A DNA stretch of 27,665 nucleotides, from assembly GCA_900543975.1 (NCBI GenBank), contig UQTI01000039.1:1-27665 (forward strand), read 5' to 3'. The notes under the pieces were generated by a model. It saw only the letters and a program-made list of their open reading frames with translations. It was not told the DNA's origin and did not search any database. Position numbers and translations under genes: made by a program. The DNA is from an uncultured Prevotella sp. (GTDB lineage: Bacteria; Bacteroidota; Bacteroidia; Bacteroidales; Bacteroidaceae). This document shows, one piece after another, positions 5,767 to 13,236 of this stretch; within the stretch, counting starts at the first letter, position 1, and every line of letters starts with the position of its first letter.

Positions 5767-8022
5767 TTACATGTTTAAGATGGTTTGGAGGTCCGACTCC
5801 TCACCAACAATCCATATAATGTCGCCCTTGATGAAACGACGCGAAGGCTCGATGAGCGACAAGTTTTCTTTGCCTTCCTCCAAGCCTACAACCATGCAGT
5901 TGTATTTGTCGCGGATGCCACTCTCCGCCAACGTCTTACCCACAAACACGCTCTTGCCGTCGATGACCATCTGGCGGAGCTTCATCTCACGTTTCTCGAT
6001 GTCGGGATCATCGGCCATCAGCTCGTTGCCTATGGCTGCGCCAAACGCTGCCAGCTGGTCGTCGCTGCCGATGACCTGTATGCGGTCGCCAGGGAAGATC
6101 TCGTTGGTGCCGTTAGGGATGTTTATGCGATGGCTGCCGCGCAAGATGCTGCTCACCATCACGCCAAACCGGTTGCGAAGCTTCAGTTCGTTCAGACGCT
6201 GCCCCGACCACAGCGAGTCTTCTGGCACGTCGAAATTGCCGATATGTATGTTGCGGTCGAGGAGGTGGCCCTCATAGAGCGGCTTCTTGCGGCCAAGCAC
6301 CTGGTCCTCGATGTCGCGCGAGCGGAGGTTAAGGATGAACATGCGCTCCATCATGATGGAACGGCGCTTCAGACGACGCGAGATCATCATGAGCAGCACC
6401 ACGGCCACGGCGATGCTTATCATCAGCGCGTTGGTGAAACGGGTGAGGTAATTGCAGATGTAGAACACGAAGGCGGTGGCGACCATGATGCGCACAAGGA
6501 TGGTGACGATGAGCGGAATATGGTTAAGACGACTCTCGCTCCAAAGCGCCTTAAACTCGTCGCTGTGGTTCTTCTTCATGACGATGGCGCGGAGGAACGG
6601 CGAGATGAAAAGAACCGTGGTCAAGGCACAGATGCCGTTTGCCCACCAGTGCATGCCGGGCATGATGCTGCGAACGAAGGGCAGGAAGAACATGAACATC
6701 ACGGCGATGGAGGCTGAGGAGAGGATAGAGTAGATGAGGGTTATGCGTGTCATCTGCAAGAGCAGACTGCGCCAGCGGCGCTCGCCATGGGCTGGGGCGG
6801 GGTGGCTCAGCGCAATGTTGTTCATGGCCTTTACCCACGACTTGGGCAGGCGGCGCTCCAGGATGTTGTAACACGGCACAGAGGCTTTCATCATGTAGGG
6901 CGTGAGGAACGTGGTGATGACAGACACGGCCACGACGACAGGATAGAGGAACTTGCCGATCACGCCGAGCGACAGGCCGAGCGAGGCGATGATGAACGAG
7001 AACTCGCCGATCTGGGTCATGGAGAAGCCGCAGCGCATGGCCGACTTCAGCGACTGGCCGCCGAGCATGAAGCCAAACGTTCCGAACACGGCTTGGCCGA
7101 GAAGGATGGTGAGCACAAGCACCATGATGGGCACGGCATAGGCCACGATGATGTTGGGGTCGACGAGCATGCCCACCGACACGAAGAAGATGGCACCAAA
7201 GAGGTTCTTTACCGGCTCAACCAGCTTGATGATGCGCTCTGCCTCTATCGTCTCGGCGAGGATGCTGCCCATCACGAAGGCACCGAAGGCGCTGCTGAAC
7301 CCCACCTTTGTAGACAGCACAGCCATGAAGCAGCACAGGCCAAGCGCCACGATGAGGAGCGTCTCGCCGTTCATGAGCTTGCGCATGGAGCGCAGGAACA
7401 GGGGCACGAGGAAGATGCCTACCACGAACCACAGCACGAGGAAAAAGCCGATCTTCATGACCACACCAATCATCTCGCCGCCGTCGGGACTGCTGCCTTC
7501 GGCTATGGCGGACAGGACGACCATCATGACGATGGCGAGGATGTCTTCAAGGATGAGGACGCTCATGACCATGCCAGCAAACTTCTGCTGGCGCAGCCCC
7601 ATGTCGTCGAGGGCTTTGTAGATGATCGTCGTGGAGCTCATGGCGAGCATGCCACCAAGGAAGATGCAGTCCATGCGTGCCCATGAGAAGGCGTGGCCCA
7701 CCACGATGCCGAGCGTCATCATGAAGAAGATGATGGTGCAGGCAGCGATGATCGGCGACATGCCCATCTTCAGGATTTTCTTGAACGAGAAGTCGAGACC
7801 AAGGGAGAAGAGGAGGAACATGACGCCAATGTCGGCCCAGGTCTTGATGTCGCTGTTGTCGATGACCGACATGGTGTAAGGCATGTGGGGCGACACGAGA
7901 AAACCGGCGACCACATAGCCGAGTACCAATGGCTGCTTAAGCTTCTTGAACAGCAGGGTGACGATGCTTGCGACAATGAGGATGAGGGCAAGGTCGTTGA
8001 TGAGTGTGGGAAGTTCTGACAT
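5767..8022 (-). CDS. Kef-type (CPA2) cation:proton antiporter with two C-terminal TrkA_C domains
   Basis: 751 aa inner-membrane protein. Residues 1-385 are the Na+/H+ exchanger fold with about 12 membrane segments; features include KQPLVLGYVVAGF near the N-terminus, LLFSLGLDFS, and the acidic pair in VLILEDILAIVMM. Residues about 410-545 hold a second cluster of about four hydrophobic segments. Two TrkA_C (RCK_C) regulatory domains follow, about 590-665 (LNELKLRNRFGVMVSSI; FPGDRIQVIGSDDQL) and 675-751 (GKTLAESGIRDKYNCMVVGL; KGDIIWIVGEESDL). No Rossmann RCK_N/NAD domain with GxGxxG is present, unlike E. coli KefB/KefC. It probably exports K+ or Na+ in exchange for protons under cytoplasmic control. 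The ion cannot be decided from sequence. It appears to be monocistronic. Confidence 0.9.
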   Translation of the reverse strand: MSELPTLINDLALILIVASIVTLLFKKLKQPLVLGYVVAGFLVSPHMPYTMSVIDNSDIKTWADIGVMFLLFSLGLDFSFKKILKMGMSPIIAACTIIFFMMTLGIVVGHAFSWARMDCIFLGGMLAMSSTTIIYKALDDMGLRQQKFAGMVMSVLILEDILAIVMMVVLSAIAEGSSPDGGEMIGVVMKIGFFLVLWFVVGIFLVPLFLRSMRKLMNGETLLIVALGLCCFMAVLSTKVGFSSAFGAFVMGSILAETIEAERIIKLVEPVKNLFGAIFFVSVGMLVDPNIIVAYAVPIMVLVLTILLGQAVFGTFGFMLGGQSLKSAMRCGFSMTQIGEFSFIIASLGLSLGVIGKFLYPVVVAVSVITTFLTPYMMKASVPCYNILERRLPKSWVKAMNNIALSHPAPAHGERRWRSLLLQMTRITLIYSILSSASIAVMFMFFLPFVRSIMPGMHWWANGICALTTVLFISPFLRAIVMKKNHSDEFKALWSESRLNHIPLIVTILVRIMVATAFVFYICNYLTRFTNALMISIAVAVVLLMMISRRLKRRSIMMERMFILNLRSRDIEDQVLGRKKPLYEGHLLDRNIHIGNFDVPEDSLWSGQRLNELKLRNRFGVMVSSILRGSHRINIPNGTNEIFPGDRIQVIGSDDQLAAFGAAIGNELMADDPDIEKREMKLRQMVIDGKSVFVGKTLAESGIRDKYNCMVVGLEEGKENLSLIEPSRRFIKGDIIWIVGEESDLQTILNM

Positions 8023-8052
8023 GTTTGTGCTTGTCTTGTTTTTGTAGGTGTA

Positions 8053-8105
8053 GAAAAAAAATAAAAAAGCATCCCCGCCTTGCCTGATGACAGCAAGACG
8101 GGGAC
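8053..8105 (-). terminator. Intrinsic terminator of the pepT operon
   Basis: A 12-bp stem (TCCCCGCCTTGC at 8072-8083 with GCAAGACGGGGA at 8093-8104, one G-T pair) has a 9-nt loop. On the minus strand it is followed by TTTTTTATTTTTTTT (8053-8067). It lies about 40 nt after the stop of the DUF3843-like gene and just ahead of the antiporter start at 8022, so it separates the two units. Confidence 0.88.
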
Positions 8106-8145
8106 GATATGTGGGGTTATCACAATCGGCTTTCTCGCTAACTGT

Positions 8146-9645
8146 TTATTTCGTGCGGTTGTTGTGATAATAATAATCTACGATGAACGGCAGGTTGTCC
8201 TGGGCCAGCTTCTTGTTCTCCACGGCGTTGTCGCTGCCGCTGAACGTCGCTTCAGAGAGCATGCCGTCGTCGAGCATGTGGCAGATGATGTCGTAAGGAA
8301 TGGCGTTGGCGCGTGCTATCACGGGCAACGTGTTCTTGGCTGCATCTTCCTTGCTGAAATAGGGGTTGTGCTCGGCGTTCAGACAGCTGAGGAAGCCAGG
8401 CTGAACCGTGAGGCCCGTCTTGGGCGATGCCATGAGCATGATGTTGCGGTCGGTCTTAAACTCGGGCAGCTTCACGCCTTGTGCAAAGTGGTAGCCCATC
8501 TTCTCGGTGAGGAACTCCTCGGTGGCCGCCTTGTCCTTGAAGAACATGACATACTTGTTGTCGGCTGCCTTGAGGAACGCCTTGTGTATGGCCTTCTGGT
8601 TCTTGTCGCTGCGGTTCTCCTTCTCCTGGGCAACATACTGCTCTACGTTCTCACCCATGTCGTTCACGGCGATGGTGCCCACGCGGTGCAGCTGCTTGTC
8701 AAACTTGACAAACTCGCAGATCACGGTGGTGGTGCCGGCAACGAAATCTTTGGTCGGGAAGTCGAGGTTCTCGACTTTCAGGGTTATGGTGTCGCCCTCG
8801 ACAAGGTCGTTGAGGGTGAGCACGCCATCGGCAATGCTCTCCACGAGGTAGCAACTTGCCTTGCGCACCTTGACGTCTTTCCACAGCTTCAGAGCGTCGT
8901 TGCCATTGGCAAGACGTGACAGCCACTCGGGGGTGGTGAGGGCCAGGAGCGAGCGGTGACCTTTGAGCATCATCGTGACATACATGCCCCATGACACGGC
9001 CTCAAGTTGCTGAGGGTCGTCATGGGCGTTCTGCATGAACTCGCCGTTCACGGTCATGAACTCGTCAAAGTTTTCTATGTTGATGAAGCTCTTGTAGTGG
9101 AACCATGTCGCAACCTCCACATAATGGGCGCAGGCCACCTCTTTGTCTACTGAAGCGTAGATGAACTGGTGCAGACGCTCGTTCTCGGGAGCTGTCTCAT
9201 ACTCGTCCTCGAGCATGTGGTAGATAAACTCGGCTGCGAGCATGAGCACAGGGCTTGTGGGGTTGATGATGCGCTGTGTGCGGGTGACCGTTTGAAGGTT
9301 GTGCCACAAGAGAAACTGTATGTCTTCCTGGTTTATCTCGTCGGGATAATAGTTGTCGTCAAGGGGGTAGAACGGCAACTTCTTGCCATACATCTGCTCA
9401 CACTCGTTGGTGAATGCTTGCCAGATGCCGTTCTGGGAGATGACGTCCTCAAACCATCCGGTGATGCTCATCACAGCTGTGCGCATGCTGTGGGGGGTGT
9501 TGAAGATTGCGTCGAGCTTTGTTTCTTTCAGTATGTCGTATATGCGGTTGGCGATGCCAGTGTAGTAGATGTCAACGCTGTCTACCGCCATGTAAGGCTT
9601 TGTCTTGACCCAGTCGGCTGGGTAGAGAAAATTTTTCTTTGCCAT
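8146..9645 (-). CDS. Uncharacterised Bacteroidetes protein, probably DUF3843
   Basis: 499 aa, no signal peptide and no clear membrane segment, so probably cytoplasmic. The N-terminus (FLYPADWVKTKPY, then a YYTGIANRIYDIL helix) resembles the start of DUF3843 proteins, a Bacteroidales family without known function; this assignment is from memory of the family. The N-terminal half (about 1-240) is helical and rich in aromatic and acidic residues. About 270-350 looks like a beta-rich domain (EGDTITLKVENLDFP, TTTVICEFVKF). The C-terminal part has the MGYHFAQGVKLPEFKTDR segment. No catalytic motif was recognised. It starts 12 nt after pepT on the same strand and is followed by a terminator, so it is the second gene of a pepT operon. 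Confidence 0.8.
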   Translation of the reverse strand: MAKKNFLYPADWVKTKPYMAVDSVDIYYTGIANRIYDILKETKLDAIFNTPHSMRTAVMSITGWFEDVISQNGIWQAFTNECEQMYGKKLPFYPLDDNYYPDEINQEDIQFLLWHNLQTVTRTQRIINPTSPVLMLAAEFIYHMLEDEYETAPENERLHQFIYASVDKEVACAHYVEVATWFHYKSFINIENFDEFMTVNGEFMQNAHDDPQQLEAVSWGMYVTMMLKGHRSLLALTTPEWLSRLANGNDALKLWKDVKVRKASCYLVESIADGVLTLNDLVEGDTITLKVENLDFPTKDFVAGTTTVICEFVKFDKQLHRVGTIAVNDMGENVEQYVAQEKENRSDKNQKAIHKAFLKAADNKYVMFFKDKAATEEFLTEKMGYHFAQGVKLPEFKTDRNIMLMASPKTGLTVQPGFLSCLNAEHNPYFSKEDAAKNTLPVIARANAIPYDIICHMLDDGMLSEATFSGSDNAVENKKLAQDNLPFIVDYYYHNNRTK

Positions 9646-9657
9646 TTGAAACTTTAG

Positions 9658-10881
9658 TTAATCGTTAAATTGTGCTGTGATCTCACAGATCTTGGTCACA
9701 ACCTGCATGGCCTTTTCCATGACCTGAATGCTCACAAACTCGTAGGGGCCGTGGAAGTTGACACCACCAGCGAAGATGTTGGGGCAGGGCAGACCCTTGA
9801 ACGAGAGCTGTGCGCCGTCGGTGCCGCCACGTATAGGCTCCACCTTGGGAGGAACGCCACACTCTTGCATGGCTTTCAACACGATGTCGATGACGTGCAT
9901 GTTGGGGTCTATCTTCTCCTTCATGTTGTAATATTGATCCTTAACGTCGGCTGTCACCGTGCCCTCGCCATATTTCCCGTTCATCTTTGCCACACACTCC
10001 TCGATGAAGTCTTTGCGGTCTTCGAAACGGTCGCGGTCGTGGTCGCGTATGATGTAAGAGAGTGTGGCGTTCTCGATGTTCGACTGTATGCCCAAGAGGT
10101 GATAGAAGCCTTCGTAGCCCTCGGTCTCCTCAGGGGTCTCGCTGGCGGGGAGCATGGCTGTGAACTCGGCAGCCAAGCGGTTGGCGTTGATCATCTTGCC
10201 CTTGGCATAGCCCGGATGCACGCTAACACCCTTGATGTGGATCTTTGCTGAGGCGGCGTTGAAATTTTCATACTCGAGGTCGCCAAGGTCGCCACCGTCC
10301 ATGGTGTAGGCCCAGTCGCAACCAAACTTCTTCACGTCAAAGTGGTGGGCACCCATGCCTATCTCCTCGTCGGGGTTGAAGCCCACGCGGATGTCGCCGT
10401 GCTTAACCTCGTCGTGGTCGCGCAGCCAGCACATGGCCTGCACGATCTCGGCAATGCCTGCCTTGTCGTCGGCACCAAGCAGCGTGTGACCGTCGGTGAC
10501 GATAAGGTCTTCGCCCACATGAGCCTTCAGCTCAGGAAACTTTGAGGGTGATGACACGATGCCCTCAGAGAGCACGATGTCGCCTCCGTCATAGTTTTTT
10601 ACTATGCGCGGGTGGATGTTTGCTCCGCTACAGTCGGTAGACGTATCATAGTGTGAGATGAAACCTATTGTCGGGGTCTTTTTCTTGGTATTGGCTTTCA
10701 GAGTGGCGTAGATGTAACCGTTCTCGTCCATCTCCACGTCGCTCAAGCCTTCGTCTTCAAGTTCTTTCTTCAGGTATTCGGCGAATACCAGTTGTTTCGG
10801 TGTGCTTGGCACGCTCTGCGATTCTTCGCTCGACTGCGTGTCGAATTGTGTGTAGTTTAAAAACCGTTGGGTAATATCCAT
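9658..10881 (-). CDS. pepT: Peptidase T (tripeptide aminopeptidase)
   Basis: 407 aa, the normal PepT length. It is a cytoplasmic M20B zinc aminopeptidase that removes the N-terminal residue of tripeptides. Conserved blocks in order: GFISHYDTS (first metal His, catalytic Asp), TLLGADDKAGIAE (bridging Asp), NPDEEIGMGAHHF (catalytic and metal Glu), YTMDGGDLGDLEYE (metal Asp), the dimerisation-domain segment VHPGYAKGKMINA, and RGGTDGAQLSFKGLPCPN with FHGPYEF (last metal His). The start at 10881 (MDITQRFLNYTQFDTQS) matches the family's N-terminus and lies about 35 nt after a well-formed promoter. It is the first gene of an operon with the DUF3843-like gene. Confidence 0.96.
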   Translation of the reverse strand: MDITQRFLNYTQFDTQSSEESQSVPSTPKQLVFAEYLKKELEDEGLSDVEMDENGYIYATLKANTKKKTPTIGFISHYDTSTDCSGANIHPRIVKNYDGGDIVLSEGIVSSPSKFPELKAHVGEDLIVTDGHTLLGADDKAGIAEIVQAMCWLRDHDEVKHGDIRVGFNPDEEIGMGAHHFDVKKFGCDWAYTMDGGDLGDLEYENFNAASAKIHIKGVSVHPGYAKGKMINANRLAAEFTAMLPASETPEETEGYEGFYHLLGIQSNIENATLSYIIRDHDRDRFEDRKDFIEECVAKMNGKYGEGTVTADVKDQYYNMKEKIDPNMHVIDIVLKAMQECGVPPKVEPIRGGTDGAQLSFKGLPCPNIFAGGVNFHGPYEFVSIQVMEKAMQVVTKICEITAQFND

Positions 10882-10922
10882 AATTTTAGTTATTTTTCTT
10901 GTTCCATTATCTGAATGGTATG

Positions 10923-10953
10923 CAAAGTTAATGTTTTTCTTTTAATGTGCAAA
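10923..10953 (-). promoter_or_regulatory. Promoter of the pepT operon
   Basis: On the minus strand TTTG (10953-10950), 19 bp, then TAACTTTG (10930-10923): a full Bacteroidetes consensus promoter. The pepT start codon is about 35 nt downstream of the expected transcription start. Confidence 0.82.
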
Positions 10954-11188
10954 TTGTTTTGGCAAAAAATAGGTGAAACCTATTGGCGGCCCCTTGATTT
11001 GAAAATAAAATCGGCTTCATTCAATAAAACAGGGCTTTTGACGTTATTGATAAAAACACATTCTTTAAATAACACATCGTTTTAAGGACTCTTTTAAGAA
11101 CTTCTTTAAGGACATTTTTTAAGAATATTTCTTTTAAGAACATTTCTTTTAAGAATAAATCATTTTAATAACAAAAACAAGTTTTACT
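10954..11188 (+). repeat. Gap before the DUF4886 gene with CTTTTAAGAA-type tandem repeats
   Basis: This AT-rich gap has no gene. From about 11081 to 11156 it holds four to five degenerate units of the form (C)TTTTAAGAACAT / CTTTAAGGACAT, each carrying a TTTAA or TTTTAAGAA core. They end about 30 nt before the ATG at 11189. I found no good -33/-7 promoter here, so the repeats may overlap a non-standard promoter or an operator. The rest shows nothing recognisable. Confidence 0.55.
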
Positions 11189-12022
11189 ATGAGAAAATTT
11201 TTCTTATTTCTTCTCTTGGCCTTTGCCATGTGCCTTCAGACAACCACGGCACGCACCATTAAGATTCTGGCCATTGGAAACAGCTTTTCTGAAGATGCCA
11301 TAGAGCAGTATCTGCACGAGTTGGCAGATGCCGACGGCATAGAGACCGTCATAGGCAACCTCTTCATCGGTGGCTGTTCTCTGGAGCGCCACATGCAGTG
11401 TGTCAACGACAACTCGCCTTCATATCGTTATCGTAAGATCGGCGTGGACGGCGTGATGAAGGAGACTCCCAATTGTGACATCGCCAAAGCCATTGCCGAT
11501 GAAGACTGGGACTATGTGAGCGTGCAGCAGGCCAGCCATTTCTCTGGCGACTACAACACCTATCAGCCTTATCTCTCGCAGCTTGTGGCTTATGTCAAGG
11601 CACATACAAAGAAAGACGTGAAGATTGTTTTTCACCAGACATGGGCTTATGCCCAAAGCTCCAACCACGATGGCTTCAAACGCTACGGCAACAGTCAGAA
11701 GCAGATGTATGAGGCCATTATTGGTGCCACCAAACATGTAATCAAGGACATCCACCCCGATGTTATCGTGCCTTCAGGCACAGCCGTGCAGAACGCCCGC
11801 ACATCGTCTATTGGCGACAACATGAACCGCGACGGCTATCATCTCAACTATCTCTATGGCCGCTACACAGCTGCTTGCACATGGTTCCAAGCCATCTTCA
11901 AGCGTAACGTTGTGGGCAACAGTTATGCTCCCGAGGGCGTTACAGCTGAACAGAAGGCCATTGCACAGAAAGCGGCAAGTGCTGCTGTGAAGCATAAGTT
12001 TAAGGTTACTCAGATAAAATAA
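11189..12022 (+). CDS. Secreted DUF4886 protein, SGNH-hydrolase-like
   Basis: 277 aa. Residues 1-21 are a clear signal peptide (MRKFFLFLLLAFAMCLQTTTA), so the protein is periplasmic or outer-membrane associated. The remainder fits the DUF4886 family, related to SGNH/GDSL hydrolases: block I is ILAIGNSFSED with candidate nucleophile S32; a Gly block follows (GNLFIGGCSLERH); WDYVSVQQAS resembles block III; NRDGYHLN supplies the D215-x-x-H218 pair of block V. Such enzymes typically cleave esters, for example acetyl groups on glycans, but the substrate here is unknown. It is a single-gene unit with its own terminator. Motifs are intact, so activity is likely; the specific reaction is inference. 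Confidence 0.87.
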   Translation: MRKFFLFLLLAFAMCLQTTTARTIKILAIGNSFSEDAIEQYLHELADADGIETVIGNLFIGGCSLERHMQCVNDNSPSYRYRKIGVDGVMKETPNCDIAKAIADEDWDYVSVQQASHFSGDYNTYQPYLSQLVAYVKAHTKKDVKIVFHQTWAYAQSSNHDGFKRYGNSQKQMYEAIIGATKHVIKDIHPDVIVPSGTAVQNARTSSIGDNMNRDGYHLNYLYGRYTAACTWFQAIFKRNVVGNSYAPEGVTAEQKAIAQKAASAAVKHKFKVTQIK

Positions 12023-12057
12023 ATAACGTTAACTGCCTTTCTAAAATGCAATAAAAG

Positions 12058-12120
12058 ATGAGGCATGAAGAGAAACTCTTGTTTTTCTCTTTATGCCTCA
12101 TTTCCTTTTCATTGTTTTTT
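12058..12120 (+). terminator. Intrinsic terminator of the DUF4886 gene
   Basis: The 18-nt arms 12058-12075 (ATGAGGCATGAAGAGAAA) and 12084-12101 pair with one G-T wobble around an 8-nt loop. T-rich sequence follows (TTTCCTTTTCATTGTTTTTT), about 35 nt after the stop codon. Confidence 0.9.
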
Positions 12121-12152
12121 TTGCTGGGTGGAAAAACGATGAAATTAAATAA

Positions 12153-12195
12153 CGATGCTGTTGTAAAGCGATGCTGTTGAATAACGGTGCTATCA
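12153..12195 (-). repeat. 16-nt tandem repeat overlapping the HAD gene stop
   Basis: CGATGCTGTTG occurs at 12153-12163 and 12169-12179, exactly 16 nt apart. A diverged third copy, CGGTGCTATCA, sits in phase at 12185-12195, where its last three bases are the stop codon of the minus-strand HAD gene. A further weak copy may begin near 12138. Confidence 0.7.
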
Positions 12196-12975
12196 GATAA
12201 CGCCGAAATGCTTCAACGCGTTGGCAATGCCATCGTCGTCGACGGATGAGGTGACGTAGTTGGCCACGGCTTTAACGTCATCATTGGCGTTACCCATGGC
12301 CACACCAATGCCTGCTTGACGCAAGATGGCTATGTCGTTGCCTCCATCGCCGAAGGCCATGGTGTCGGCAATGGCAATGTTCTCGGCCGCTGCCATAGAC
12401 AGCAGACCTTGACCCTTGTCGGCTTTGCTTGCTGTTATGTCGGTGAAGTCGGGATACCATCGTGCTGAGGTCACGCTGTGCAGGTGTGGCATCACCTCAG
12501 CTTCCTGTTCTACCGTGAAGAACGGTGTGATCTGTAGAATGTCCTCATGCTCAAGCACATCATCCAACGGCGACATCCACTTGTCGTAAGGAATATTCAG
12601 CAACGCCTGCATGATATATTCCATCTTCTCGGGGTGTATGGCAGAGATCTTGTTCTTGCCCACCACGACGCAGCCAATGTGTTTCTCCTGACACACGTTC
12701 ACCACATAGAGCACATCATCTTTGGCGATGGGGTGCAGGCTCACTGAGCGGTCGCCGATGTAACAATAGCCACCGTTGGCGGTCATGTAACCGTCGATGA
12801 GATGCTCTATGGCCTGTAAGTTGTTGATGAAGAGGGTAGGGCGGCCTGTTGAGATGAATATCTTAACGCCTTTGGCGTGTGCCTTCTCCAACGCCTCAAT
12901 GGTAGAGGCCGGTATGCTGTGGGTCTTGAAGCTTACCAGTGTGCCGTCGATGTCGAAAAACAGTGCTTTTGTCAT
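12193..12975 (-). CDS. Cof-type HAD-family phosphatase
   Basis: 260 aa cytoplasmic HAD hydrolase with a type IIB (Cof) cap. Motif I is FFDIDGTLV with nucleophile D8 and acid/base D10; motif II is the Thr in ISTGRPT (about 41-47); the cap spans roughly 80-185; motif III is K184 in TASKADKGQGL; motif IV is MAFGDGGNDIAIL with the Mg2+ aspartates, followed by GVAMGNANDDVKAVANYVT. The family dephosphorylates sugar phosphates, flavin or PLP-type substrates; the specific substrate cannot be told. It is divergent from the helicase gene and has its own promoter. Confidence 0.93.
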   Translation of the reverse strand: MTKALFFDIDGTLVSFKTHSIPASTIEALEKAHAKGVKIFISTGRPTLFINNLQAIEHLIDGYMTANGGYCYIGDRSVSLHPIAKDDVLYVVNVCQEKHIGCVVVGKNKISAIHPEKMEYIMQALLNIPYDKWMSPLDDVLEHEDILQITPFFTVEQEAEVMPHLHSVTSARWYPDFTDITASKADKGQGLLSMAAAENIAIADTMAFGDGGNDIAILRQAGIGVAMGNANDDVKAVANYVTSSVDDDGIANALKHFGVI

Positions 12976-13004
12976 GTTGTTGGTCTATTTCTTATTTGTA
13001 CATG

Positions 13005-13035
13005 CAAAATTACCAAAAAAATATTGCTATTCAAA
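13005..13035 (-). promoter_or_regulatory. Promoter of the HAD phosphatase gene
   Basis: On the minus strand TTTG (13035-13032), 19 bp, then TAATTTTG (13012-13005). This is a full consensus, giving a short leader of about 22 nt. Confidence 0.8.
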
Positions 13036-13171
13036 ATATCGCAACTCTTAAAAGTTTTAATCGCTGTTTTTTCTTGTTTATATCAACCTTGTTCTTTGGA
13101 AACGGAACCTTATTTTTCATTTTCCTTTTTCATTTTGGACAAAAAGATGTTTCTATTCCATTTTTTATTGT

Positions 13172-13179
13172 TACCTTTG
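13172..13179 (+). promoter_or_regulatory. Putative -7 element of the helicase gene
   Basis: TACCTTTG matches TAnnTTTG. The -33 region is poor (TTTC at 13150-13153, 18 bp away). A transcription start near 13186 lies well inside the longest open frame and supports the downstream ATG at 13237. Confidence 0.6.
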
Positions 13180-13236
13180 CTTGTTCTACATTTTTTTTGC
13201 ACACAAGGCCCAAGCATAAATAAAAAAAATAGAGAT

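Noticed and set aside
6787..7686. 299-codon His/Glu/Asp-rich plus-strand frame
   Set aside because: It lies antisense to the antiporter; its composition is the complement of membrane-segment codons, with no family resemblance.
12877..13236. 120-codon N-terminal extension of the helicase
   Set aside because: It overlaps the divergent HAD gene and both promoters and encodes a Phe/Cys/Leu-rich stretch unlike a domain; the -7 element at 13172 lies inside it.
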